A stretch of 44,565 nt of DNA from Telmatospirillum sp. (GTDB lineage Bacteria; Pseudomonadota; Alphaproteobacteria; Rhodospirillales; Magnetospirillaceae), in the NCBI GenBank assembly GCA_031291415.1, contig JARLJB010000054.1, positions 1 through 44,565 on the forward strand, in the 5' to 3' direction. The position numbers were made by a program, and so were the translations under genes. The notes beneath the pieces are model-generated. The model was not told the DNA's origin. It saw only the letters and a list, made by a program, of their open reading frames with translations, and ran no database searches. Below, one piece after another: positions 34,796 to 42,468 of the stretch (positions are counted from its first letter, which is position 1; the number at the start of each line of letters is the position of its first letter).

Positions 34796-35931
34796 GCGAC
34801 GATCTCCAGGCCGCGGCACGGGCGGCGATTCCCGTCACGATCTTGACCGGCTTCCTGGGCAGCGGAAAGACGACCCTGCTCAATCATCTTCTGGCGCAGC
34901 CGGACTTGAAGGATTGCGCTGTTCTGATCAACGAATTCGGAGAGGTGGCGATAGACCATCTGTTGGTTCGTCACCTCTCCGAGGACGTGGTGGTGCTGGA
35001 CAGCGGCTGCTTGTGCTGCTCGGTCCGTGGCGACCTGGTGACCGCTTTGCGCGACCTCTTCCTCAAACGGGTCAAGGGCGAGGTCATGGAATTCCAGCGG
35101 GTCCTGATCGAGACCACCGGACTCGCCGATCCTGCGCCGATTCTTCATACGCTGATGACCGAACCGCTGCTGGCGGAACGCTATCGCCTGGATGGTGTCG
35201 TCTGCACGGTCGATGCCGTCAACGGCGGAAAAACGCTCGACCGCCATCGGGAATCGGTCAAGCAGGCGGCAATGGCCGATCGTCTGTTGCTGACCAAGCT
35301 CGATCTGGCCGACCCGATCGAGGCGGAAATTCTGCGTGGCCGGCTGGGCGAATTGAACCCGGCCGCGATCCTGATCCCTGTGTCAAATGGGCGGATCGAA
35401 CCGGATAGCATTCTCGGCTGCGGCCTGTTCGATGGGAAAAGCCCCAATCCCAATGTCGCGCGTTGGCTGAACGAGGAGAGCGTGGCGGCACACGACCAGC
35501 AACGTCAGGAAAACTGCGGCAGCGACTGCCATGATCCGTCGCATCATCATCATCATCATCACCACGACCATCATCATCTGCATGGCGATCGCCACGACGA
35601 TTCTATCTCGTCGTTCGTCATTACCTTGGACGAGCCGATCGCCTGGCAATCGCTGGCGATGGCCATTGAGGTGCTGATTTCGCTCAAGGGAGAGAATCTT
35701 CTTCGCGTGAAAGGCATCGTCAATGCCAAGGAAAGTGATAAGCCATTAATTTTACATGGCGTTCAGCACCTCTTCCATCAACCGGTGCAACTGCCGGCAT
35801 GGCCCGATGATGATCGGCGGACGCGGATCGTCTTCATCACTCGGGATTTGCCACGGGCTGCCATTGAGGAGTTGATGCTGCATGCCCTTCAGTTCCAGCC
35901 GACGCCCGAGGACGCTGAACCCGACGCCTGA
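34792..35931 (+). CDS. COG0523-family (CobW/ZigA-like) GTPase, putative zinc chaperone
   Basis: A 379-aa cytosolic GTPase. It has Walker A GFLGSGKTT, the metal motif CLCC (Cys73, Cys75, Cys76), NEFGEVAIDH and the base-recognition TKLD. A long His/Asp-rich stretch, about residues 243-268, with eight consecutive His, should bind zinc. The C-terminal CobW_C domain follows (about 275-375; GLRV-like NLLRVKGIV, HGVQHLF). Family members hand metals to client enzymes. Coupling by an ATGA overlap with hisI suggests HisI itself as a client. ATG 34792 is chosen. Transcription could end at the terminator at 36076-36112. Confidence 0.92.
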   Translation: MSDDLQAAARAAIPVTILTGFLGSGKTTLLNHLLAQPDLKDCAVLINEFGEVAIDHLLVRHLSEDVVVLDSGCLCCSVRGDLVTALRDLFLKRVKGEVMEFQRVLIETTGLADPAPILHTLMTEPLLAERYRLDGVVCTVDAVNGGKTLDRHRESVKQAAMADRLLLTKLDLADPIEAEILRGRLGELNPAAILIPVSNGRIEPDSILGCGLFDGKSPNPNVARWLNEESVAAHDQQRQENCGSDCHDPSHHHHHHHHDHHHLHGDRHDDSISSFVITLDEPIAWQSLAMAIEVLISLKGENLLRVKGIVNAKESDKPLILHGVQHLFHQPVQLPAWPDDDRRTRIVFITRDLPRAAIEELMLHALQFQPTPEDAEPDA

Positions 35932-35991
35932 TGACAGCGGAAAAGGATCGAACCGCAAGGCGATCACTCGGTTGGGCGAGGAAATTTATAA

Positions 35992-36020
35992 TTGATTAGT
36001 TGATAAATTTTCTCTAGAAT
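35992..36020 (+). promoter_or_regulatory. Strong sigma-70-type promoter for a small RNA
   Basis: TTGATT (35992-35997), a 17-bp AT-rich spacer and TAGAAT (36015-36020) match the consensus well. No open reading frame of note follows before the terminator at 36076-36112, so the product is probably a short RNA starting near 36027. Confidence 0.6.
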
Positions 36021-36026
36021 CATAGG

Positions 36027-36112
36027 TGATGTTGGCCCACGCCTAGGTCAACCTCCCTCTCTTAGACATGCCTTCACACCCGTCTGCTTCCCCTGAGCGG
36101 CGGGTGTTTTTT
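36027..36112 (+). ncRNA. Candidate Hfq-type small RNA, about 86 nt
   Basis: The segment runs from just past a TTGATT-17-TAGAAT promoter to a U-tailed terminator. Hairpin 1 is GTTGGCC (36031-36037) with GGTCAAC (36046-36052), one G-U pair. A single-stranded CU-rich stretch follows (CCTCCCTCTCTT, about 36052-36063), which could pair with ribosome binding sites. The final stem is ACACCCG/CGGGTGT with six or more U. This order of hairpin, seed and terminator is the usual plan of Hfq-dependent small RNAs. It lies between the convergent COG0523 and TetR genes. I cannot assign it to a known family. Confidence 0.55.
36076..36112 (+). terminator. Rho-independent terminator, plus strand
   Basis: ACACCCG (36076-36082) pairs with CGGGTGT (36101-36107) and is followed by a T-run through 36112. 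An inner GCT/AGC pair may extend the stem. There is no T-run on the minus-strand side, so it acts only on plus-strand transcripts: the small RNA and probably hisI-COG0523 readthrough. Confidence 0.8.
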
Positions 36113-36158
36113 GGGCGTCAATAATCAAGTGAAAACAAAGGACGCCAATACATCGGGT

Positions 36159-36803
36159 TCAACCGGCGCGGGCGGTATTCGGCTGCGTCGCCGATCCGAA
36201 GGCAAAACGCGTGGCGCGCGTCGTCCACATGGTCGAGCGGTCGGCACCGGCTAATAGTTGATCGGGAAGCTCGGATGCCATGCTCGTGAAGCAGCGGCTA
36301 TCGGCCAAGGCGCGCGCGAGTACGAGGGCGCCTTGAATTCGTTCGACGCCGTCGTGTGCCCGACGCAGAGCGATGTCGCGAGCCAAGCCGGAATCAGTGA
36401 GCGTTTGCGACAGGCTGGCTATCCAGCGCGCGAAAAAGCGCGCGATCGCCTCGCCGAACAGATTGCGCTCCTCCGACAAGGCAAAAAGCCCAGGCAGGCA
36501 GGCGTGACGACCGCCGTCGTAATGTTGTTTCAGGGTTTCAAGCATTGAGACGATGCGCTGGCGGGGCGGGTGCACGGATTCCAGGGAATGGAAGATGTTG
36601 TCCTCGAACCATTGGATAAGGTTATCGACAACGGCACCAGCCATCTGTTCCTTGCCGTTCGGGAAATAGTGATAGAGGCTTGCTTTTCCAAGTCCGGTTG
36701 CCTTGGCGATCCGCGACATGCTGGCACCCTCGTAGCCGTATTGCCGAAACGTTTCTTGCAACCGCTCAAGCAGCTCAGGGCGTGACAGCATGGGAGTGGG
36801 CAT
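36159..36803 (-). CDS. TetR/AcrR-family transcriptional regulator
   Basis: A 214-aa repressor-type regulator. The helix-turn-helix lies at about 12-55 (GYEGASMSRIAKATGLGKAS, then LYHYFPNGKEQM). The C-terminal ligand domain has the charged and aromatic pattern of LmrA/YxaF-like members (HACLPGLFALSEERNLFGEAI). The ligand is unknown. No target gene is divergently paired, since 36804-37196 holds no gene. ATG 36803 is used. Met5 is an alternative. It may control itself, or the efflux pump at 42823, but no shared operator was found. Confidence 0.88.
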   Translation of the reverse strand: MPTPMLSRPELLERLQETFRQYGYEGASMSRIAKATGLGKASLYHYFPNGKEQMAGAVVDNLIQWFEDNIFHSLESVHPPRQRIVSMLETLKQHYDGGRHACLPGLFALSEERNLFGEAIARFFARWIASLSQTLTDSGLARDIALRRAHDGVERIQGALVLARALADSRCFTSMASELPDQLLAGADRSTMWTTRATRFAFGSATQPNTARAG

Positions 36804-37196
36804 GGCATTTCCCCTTGATTTCTGCCGCCATACGAAGTCGGGCAGATTTTTGATATTGGGCTAATTGAATAGCGTGGATCAAAGCCTTCTAGATCGGAAG
36901 TTTTACCGAATGCTTGTTCGACAATAACGCGAACAATTCGCAGCGTCAAGATTTCTGAATGGGAATATTCTTGATATCTTAATGGCTTGTAGAGGAATGT
37001 TGTGTTCTAAACTTCGGAAGATCCAGTATCTACCGATTATTACAGGTGTCACAGCGCCGACGTCCCTATTTCCAGGGATGGATACGTCATCCGTGCGCCA
37101 GTTCGTGGGGGGGAAGCGGATTGGAGTTCTTGGCAAAATCGTGTCACACGCGCGGAACGCGGAGACGCGATTCCTGCCGCAAAGGCGGGACGGAAC
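36804..37196. other. Intergenic region upstream of the TetR gene
   Basis: A stretch of 393 bases with lower G+C than its neighbours from about 36830 to 37045. The only structure noted is a small inverted repeat, TCCCT/AGGGA, at about 37063-37079. Short open frames on both strands look like chance. It includes the TetR promoter and the 3' flank of the coiled-coil gene. Confidence 0.5.
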
Positions 37197-37880
37197 TCAG
37201 CTACGCGGGGGAAGCGTCGTCTTTGTGGTCGGCGACACGCAGAGCCGTCGTGCAACGGCGGCAAGCAGATCTGAGGAAATACCCTCGTCGGCGAAATCAA
37301 ATAGACGGGGAGCCTCGGTGATCAGCGATCTCAAGATCTTATCGGCAGCCGCCGCGTCTTCCAGTGCGCCGTCGTCAAGCAGTTCGGCGTAGCGGGGGCG
37401 CAACAGTTCCTCGCGCGTGTGACGGATGATACGGGCGGTCTCGTGCAGAAGTTCACGGGAACCGATCGGCAATCCTTCGCTATGGCGCAGACGATCTTCC
37501 CATACCCGCAACAGCCGCAGATTGGTGCGGATTACTGCGTGGAGCATGGGGACCTGAAGGCGGCGGAACGCATCGGCCAATTCGTGGCGTTCGGTCTGGC
37601 TGTTGGCGATCGAACCCTCGAAATTGGCCAAGGCCTCTTCCGTCACGTGGCTGAGAATCTGAAATTCTTCGCAGAGCTGGCTGAAACGAAGGAACAGCTC
37701 TTTAAACTGCGAATATTCGTCGGCATTGAAAACCGTGAACTGGGTGGCCTGTGCGGCCAGTTGTTCTAGTTCACCAAGCCGCAACGCCAGCGCATCGACA
37801 TAACGACGTGCATCGTGCCGAATTTTTCGGAACTCCGAAGGTTGCACAGACAGTGACTCGGCCGATCCGGATGGTTGCAT
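37197..37880 (-). CDS. Predicted coiled-coil protein, not recognised
   Basis: A 227-aa soluble, almost entirely helical protein. Long amphipathic helices cover about 15-65, 75-110 and 110-190 (LRLGELEQLAAQATQF, HAVIRTNLRLLRVWEDRL). There is no membrane segment, signal peptide or recognisable catalytic motif. Acidic and Arg-rich helices alternate, as in adaptor or cytoskeleton-associated proteins, but that is only appearance. Codon use matches the neighbours, which supports a true gene. It lies upstream of the TetR gene on the same strand, with a 393-bp gap, and downstream of metC. Confidence 0.7.
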   Translation of the reverse strand: MQPSGSAESLSVQPSEFRKIRHDARRYVDALALRLGELEQLAAQATQFTVFNADEYSQFKELFLRFSQLCEEFQILSHVTEEALANFEGSIANSQTERHELADAFRRLQVPMLHAVIRTNLRLLRVWEDRLRHSEGLPIGSRELLHETARIIRHTREELLRPRYAELLDDGALEDAAAADKILRSLITEAPRLFDFADEGISSDLLAAVARRLCVSPTTKTTLPPRS

Positions 37881-38051
37881 TTTATCGAAATAGCTAACAT
37901 TGCTGATTGCCGAATCGTATCACATCCCCTCGTGAGCTTTGCATGATTTTGTTGTTTCTTGACCTAAGACTATCATGGCAACGAAATGCCTCGACCGCAA
38001 CATCGGATGGTCGTGAGAAGAGGTAATCCGCTGTCCGACCACCTCGATGTG

Positions 38052-39221
38052 TCAAGACCGGTGTCCCAGTCTTTCGAAACCGGCGGCAAGATCGGCAATC
38101 AGGTCGTCGGGATCTTCAAGGCCGGTGTGGATGCGCAACGTCGGACCGACGGCGTTCCACGGGCGGACCGTTCGGCTGATCGAGCCGGTCGTTGGGATGA
38201 TCAGGCTTTCGAAGCCGCCCCAGCTATATCCGAGGCCGAAATGCTCGAGGCCATTGAGGAAGGCTGACACCGCCGGTTCGGGGCAGGGCGTCAATTCAAA
38301 GCCGAAGAGGCCGCAGGCTCCGGAGAAATCCCTGCGCCACAACGCGTGTCCGGTGTCGTCGGGCAGAGCGGGATGCCAGACCTTGGCAACTTCCGGCCGT
38401 TGGCCCAACCAGTTCGCCAGAGTGATTCCTGAATCCTGGTGCTGACGCATCCGCACCGCCAAGGTCCGCAACCCGCGCAGGCCGAGATAGGCTTCGTCGG
38501 CGCCGGCACACACTCCCGACAGAGCGACCGAGCTTTTGACTTTGTGCCACAGTTCTTCGGTGGCACAGGTGATGATGCCCAGCATCGCATCGGAATGACC
38601 GACGATGAATTTCGTCGCCGCATGCAGGGATACATCCACGCCTTTCTCGAAGGGATGGAAGAACAGCGGCGTGGCCCAGGTGTTGTCCATCACCACGAGG
38701 GCGCCACCGGCATGTGCCGCAGCGGCGATGGCGGGGACGTCTTGCACTTCGAAAGTCAGTGAACCAGGCGATTCGACAAAAACGACTTTGGTTTCCGGAC
38801 GCATCAGTCGCGAGATGTCGGCGCCGATCAGCGGATCGTAGAATGTCGTCTCGATCCCCCACCGCTTGAGCTGTTCCTGGCAAAAACGTCGTGTCGGATA
38901 GTAGACGGTATCGACCATCAAGACATGGTCGCCGGTCTTTAGAAGCGCCGTAAGGGACCCGGTGATAGCCGCCAGTCCCGATGCCGTCGATATGGATCGG
39001 AAGCCGCCTTCCAAGGCGCAGACGGCCTCTTCCAGGGCAAAGCTGGTCGGTGTGCCGAACCGGCCATAACGGACGCCGTCAAAAGGTTTCTTTTCTCCGG
39101 CCTTCATCGCTTCGATGGTGGGATAGGTGATGGTCGAGGCGTGATAGACCGGCGGGTTGACCGCACCCATCTGCTGCTGCGGATGGCGTCCGGCATGGAC
39201 AATCGTCGTGTTTTTTTTCAT
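38052..39221 (-). CDS. metC: Cystathionine beta-lyase
   Basis: A 389-aa cytosolic PLP enzyme of the Cys/Met metabolism family that cleaves cystathionine to homocysteine, pyruvate and ammonia. The PLP lysine is Lys204 (HAATKFIVGHSD), and Asp179 in VMDNTWATP contacts the pyridine nitrogen. The substrate-site YGRFGTPT and the C-terminal GYSWGGFESLI are typical of MetC. SWGGFES favours beta-lyase over gamma-synthase. It starts at ATG 39221, 33 bp after the sseA stop, and is the last gene of a cysK-sseA-metC run. A PLP desulfhydrase activity on cysteine is possible. Confidence 0.93.
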   Translation of the reverse strand: MKKNTTIVHAGRHPQQQMGAVNPPVYHASTITYPTIEAMKAGEKKPFDGVRYGRFGTPTSFALEEAVCALEGGFRSISTASGLAAITGSLTALLKTGDHVLMVDTVYYPTRRFCQEQLKRWGIETTFYDPLIGADISRLMRPETKVVFVESPGSLTFEVQDVPAIAAAAHAGGALVVMDNTWATPLFFHPFEKGVDVSLHAATKFIVGHSDAMLGIITCATEELWHKVKSSVALSGVCAGADEAYLGLRGLRTLAVRMRQHQDSGITLANWLGQRPEVAKVWHPALPDDTGHALWRRDFSGACGLFGFELTPCPEPAVSAFLNGLEHFGLGYSWGGFESLIIPTTGSISRTVRPWNAVGPTLRIHTGLEDPDDLIADLAAGFERLGHRS

Positions 39222-39254
39222 TGGGTTCCGGTTTGGGAATGCGATTGAAGACGG

Positions 39255-40112
39255 TTACAAGGTGGCGGCTGGCGTGTCGTCGGCCAACCCCCATTCCGCC
39301 CAGGAGCCATCATAAACGGCGGCGTTGCGATGACCCAGCAAGTAAAGGCTGAGAGCCAGCAGGCAGGAACTGACGCCCGATCCGCAGGTCACTGTGATCG
39401 GCTTATCGAGATCGACGCCGGCTTTCAGAAAGCGGTCTTTCAAGGCTTCGGGCGGCAGCAGGGTCAGGCTCTCGGGATCGATAACCGCGTCCCAGGGGAC
39501 ATTGAGCGATCCGGGAATGTGGCCGACCTTCTTGTGCGGCCAGTTCTCTTCGCCGTGGCCGGCGAAACGGGCCGCAGATCGGGCATCGACCACCTGTTCG
39601 GTGTGACTTTGCAGATTGCCGAGAAGCTGTCCTTTGTCGCGGACAAGATGGGAATTGGGGTAGGGCGTAAAGTGACGTTCGCGCGGAACCGGCGGAAGAT
39701 CCATGGTCGGTCGGCCTTCGCGCAGCCACTTGACGATGCCGCCGTCAAGCAGCGAAACATCTTCATGGCCGAACAGCCGAAACATCCACCAAACGCGAGC
39801 CGCCGCCATGCCGCCGCCGGAGCGGTCATAGACGACGATCCGATTGCCGTCGCCGAGGCCCAAGCCGCGGACCTTGCCGGCGAATTTGTCCGGATCGGGG
39901 ACCATGTGGGGAAGTGGGGAGGTGGTGTCCGAGATGTCGTTGATATCGAAATAGACGGCCCCGGCGATATGCTCGCGGTCGTATTCGGCTCGGCCGTCAC
40001 GCCCTGAACCGGGGAAGAACCAGCTGGCGTCGACCACCCGGACGTCCGGGGCTGTCAGATGCTGGGCCAGCCATTCGGTGCTGACGGCGGCGTGGGTATT
40101 GGCATAGGTCAT
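39255..40112 (-). CDS. sseA: 3-mercaptopyruvate sulfurtransferase (two-rhodanese)
   Basis: A 285-aa two-domain rhodanese. The N-terminal domain (about 8-130, with DASWFFPGSGRDGRAEYDREHI) is inactive. The C-terminal domain (about 160-280) carries catalytic Cys243 in VTCGSGVSS. CG[ST]GVT/S marks mercaptopyruvate sulfurtransferase rather than thiosulfate sulfurtransferase. It moves sulfur from 3-mercaptopyruvate to thiols or cyanide. ATG 40112 (MTYANTHAAVSTEWLAQHL) is chosen. Further upstream codons are not family-like. It is between cysK and metC on the same strand. Confidence 0.94.
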   Translation of the reverse strand: MTYANTHAAVSTEWLAQHLTAPDVRVVDASWFFPGSGRDGRAEYDREHIAGAVYFDINDISDTTSPLPHMVPDPDKFAGKVRGLGLGDGNRIVVYDRSGGGMAAARVWWMFRLFGHEDVSLLDGGIVKWLREGRPTMDLPPVPRERHFTPYPNSHLVRDKGQLLGNLQSHTEQVVDARSAARFAGHGEENWPHKKVGHIPGSLNVPWDAVIDPESLTLLPPEALKDRFLKAGVDLDKPITVTCGSGVSSCLLALSLYLLGHRNAAVYDGSWAEWGLADDTPAATL

Positions 40113-40179
40113 GGCTTTGCTTTCGCTTGGCAGTTGGGCGCGTTGTGGGGCCGGGGCATTCCTCGACCGCAAGGATTGC

Positions 40180-41184
40180 TCAGACGAGCCATTCGGGAAC
40201 CGGAAGCGACCGTTCCCGGAGAAATGCCGGATTGAACAGCTTGCTTTGGTATCGGGTTCCGAAGTCGCAAAGGATAGTGACGATGGTGTGCCCCGGTCCC
40301 AAGTCGCGTGCCAGTTGGATGGCGGCGGCCACATTGATGCCGCTCGACCCGCCAACACACAGTCCCTCGTTCTTCAAGAGATCGAAAATGATCGGAAGGG
40401 CCTCCTGATCGGTAACGCGGAACTGCCCGTCGATTGGGGCGCCCTCAAGGTTCCGGGTCACCCGCCCCTGGCCGATTCCTTCGGTGATGGAGTTGCCTTC
40501 GGCCTTCATTTCACCGTTGGCATACCAATTGTAAAGAGCCGACCCCATCGGATCGGCGAGAGCGACGACAACCTTGGAGTTGCGCTCTTTCAGCGCCATT
40601 CCGACGCCGGCCAATGTCCCGCCGCTGCCCACCGCGCAGGTGAACGCGTCGACCGTCCCGTCGGTTTGTTCCCAAATTTCCGGCCCTGTCGTGCGGTAAT
40701 GGCCAAGGCGGTTGGCGACATTGTCGAATTGGTTGGCCCAGATCACGCCGTTTGGCTCGCCGGCCGCAATTTCCTTTGCCAAGGTTTCTGAATAACGCAC
40801 GTAATTGGCTGGATTCGCGTAGGGTACGGCCGGAACCAAACGAAGGTCGGCACCGCACAGCCGCAACATGTCCTTCTTTTCCTGGCTTTGGGTTTCGGGC
40901 ATGACGATAACCGTTCGGTAACCGCGCGCATTGGCGACCAGCGCCAATCCGATACCGGTGTTGCCGGCGGTCCCTTCGACGATCACTCCGCCTGGCCTGA
41001 GTTGCCCACGCTCCTCAGCATCTTCAATGATGGCAAGCGCCGCGCGGTCCTTTACCGATCCGCCGGGGTTGAGAAATTCAGCCTTCCCAAGAATGGTGCA
41101 ACCGGTCATCTCCGAGGCCTTCTTGAGACGGATCAGCGGTGTATGTCCGATGGTGTCGACAAAACCTTCGCGAAAGTTGGGCAT
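40180..41184 (-). CDS. cysK: Cysteine synthase (O-acetylserine sulfhydrylase family)
   Basis: A 334-aa PLP enzyme of fold type II that makes cysteine from O-acetylserine and sulfide. PLP Lys45 lies in NPGGSVKDRAA, the substrate loop in GTAGNTGIG, and the phosphate-binding loop in GSGGTLAG. Family-typical GGSSGINVAAA follows near the C-terminus. Insertions such as VPAVPYANPANYVRYSE are of a CysK/cystathionine-beta-synthase-like subtype, so the preferred substrate is not certain. ATG 41184 has CGGGA seven bases upstream. ATG 41220 lacks a ribosome site. It leads the cysK-sseA-metC run and follows the Nudix gene. Confidence 0.9.
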   Translation of the reverse strand: MPNFREGFVDTIGHTPLIRLKKASEMTGCTILGKAEFLNPGGSVKDRAALAIIEDAEERGQLRPGGVIVEGTAGNTGIGLALVANARGYRTVIVMPETQSQEKKDMLRLCGADLRLVPAVPYANPANYVRYSETLAKEIAAGEPNGVIWANQFDNVANRLGHYRTTGPEIWEQTDGTVDAFTCAVGSGGTLAGVGMALKERNSKVVVALADPMGSALYNWYANGEMKAEGNSITEGIGQGRVTRNLEGAPIDGQFRVTDQEALPIIFDLLKNEGLCVGGSSGINVAAAIQLARDLGPGHTIVTILCDFGTRYQSKLFNPAFLRERSLPVPEWLV

Positions 41185-41247
41185 ATCGGTTCCCGAAAAG
41201 AATGGCGTTGCAGTATTCATAAGAAGTGGAGGGAGAAGCAAGGCGGA

Positions 41248-41859
41248 TCAAGCCATCCAGCGAGTCTTGAGCTGTTGCCGGTTAAGGGCAAGCCATTGAA
41301 GAGCGATGATGGCGCAGGAATTGGCCACGCGACCGTCGGCGATCCAGCCGATGGCTTCGTCGGCGGAAACCGAGAAGACCCGGATGTCTTCGCCTTCCTC
41401 TTCGAGGCCGTGGACGCCGGCAAGACGGCTTGCGTCGACACGGGCGCAAAACAGCTGAATGCTCTCCGAACTGCCGCCGGGTGTCACCAGATAGGTACAA
41501 ATAGGGACCAAGTCGGCGATAACGACACCGGCTTCCTCCTCAGCTTCCCGTATGGCCACGGCCTCGCCACTCGCATCGTCGTCGATGATGCCCGCCACCA
41601 CCTCGACCAGCCAGGGATTCTTCCAACCGGCCGCATAGGCGCCGGGACGGAACTGCTCGATCAGCCCGACTTCGTCGCGGACCGGATCGTAAAGCAACAC
41701 GGCTGCGGCGTGACCGCGTTCGAATATTTCGCGGGTCATCGGTGCCGTCCAGCCGCCGTTGTATCGGACATGGCGAAGTGTGTAGCGATCAATGCGGAAG
41801 TACCCCTGGAACGCCGTTGTCTTTTCCAGAATTTCAAATTTTTTGTCGATCGGCATCAT
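41248..41859 (-). CDS. Nudix hydrolase, ADP-ribose pyrophosphatase type
   Basis: A 203-aa hydrolase likely to cleave ADP-ribose or a related nucleotide sugar. The Nudix box runs from Gly90 to Val112, with REAEEEAGV at 104-112. The first Glu of the GX5EX7REUXEEXGU consensus is Ala96 here, while the metal-binding Glu residues in REAEEEAG remain. The N-terminal strand domain (FQGYFRIDRYTLRH) and PGGSSESIQLFCARV fit the ADPRase/YffH group. It starts at MM (41859 or 41856). The next gene on the strand is cysK, 63 bp on by the chosen start. Activity is probable. Confidence 0.9.
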   Translation of the reverse strand: MMPIDKKFEILEKTTAFQGYFRIDRYTLRHVRYNGGWTAPMTREIFERGHAAAVLLYDPVRDEVGLIEQFRPGAYAAGWKNPWLVEVVAGIIDDDASGEAVAIREAEEEAGVVIADLVPICTYLVTPGGSSESIQLFCARVDASRLAGVHGLEEEGEDIRVFSVSADEAIGWIADGRVANSCAIIALQWLALNRQQLKTRWMA

Positions 41860-42042
41860 TTCTCCAGAGTCATTCCAAAAATGACAGTTTGATGGCGGAT
41901 TTTGTCAGGCCATATCCAGGGCATCGGTTTTGTGCTACCCCTAGATTCGGTTTCGTACAAGGGTGAATACCGTAGCCTTGTGGTGACCGTGGGGGTGGGG
42001 GAACATTCCCAGTTTTCCATATTCGTCTTGTCGGATGAATTG

Positions 42043-42468
42043 ATGCATTTCAATCATTTGCGCATTCTGATGGTCGACGAAAACGGGCCCACCCGGCGGC
42101 ATGTCTCTGCCATGTTGCATCAAATCGGTGTTGGAATCCTTGATGAAGCCGGGAGCGCCGCTGAGGCGTTCGGTCTGTTGCGCGACCATTTCCCGGACGT
42201 TCTTCTGGTGGGCCATGTTCCCGATTGCGAGGATGGAATCGCTTTCACCCGTTTGCTGCGCAGCACCGTCCGACGGGATCTGCCGATTATCCTGGTGAGC
42301 GGTTACGCCGACTTGTGGCGGTTGGGAGAGGCGAAAGAGGCTGGCGCCAACGAGTTCCTGGTTGCGCCATTTACCATCCGGTCCCTGATCCAACGTTTGC
42401 ATCGGGCTTCGACGCCGGCGCGAGAGGCGAGCGCGCGCGACTGTGAGCCGGTTCGTTACGTGGGCTAG
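42043..42468 (+). CDS. Degenerate receiver (pseudo-response-regulator) protein
   Basis: A 141-aa single receiver-like domain with no output domain. The acidic pair Asp12-Glu13 (MVDENG) and Ser86 (VSGYAD) are kept, but the phosphoacceptor Asp is replaced by Gly57 (VLLVGHVPDCEDG) and the switch Lys by Ala108 (FLVAPF). It cannot be phosphorylated in the usual way. Related standalone receivers are common in Rhodospirillales, with FLAKPV and SLYQRL endings similar to EFLVAPFTIRSLIQRL. The start is ATG 42043, with no good ribosome site. An upstream in-frame start at 41902 would add 47 residues. A GGGAA-CA-TTCCC palindrome lies at 41999-42010. Confidence 0.8.
   Translation: MHFNHLRILMVDENGPTRRHVSAMLHQIGVGILDEAGSAAEAFGLLRDHFPDVLLVGHVPDCEDGIAFTRLLRSTVRRDLPIILVSGYADLWRLGEAKEAGANEFLVAPFTIRSLIQRLHRASTPAREASARDCEPVRYVG

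Noticed and set aside
34244-34819. 192-codon N-terminal extension of Zur
   Set aside because: It overlaps hisI on the other strand and the Zur operator. The Fur-family domain starts just after ATG 34243.
35540-35575. CAT-repeat run in the COG0523 gene as a microsatellite
   Set aside because: It encodes the His-rich metal-binding stretch expected of this family, so a functional explanation is enough.
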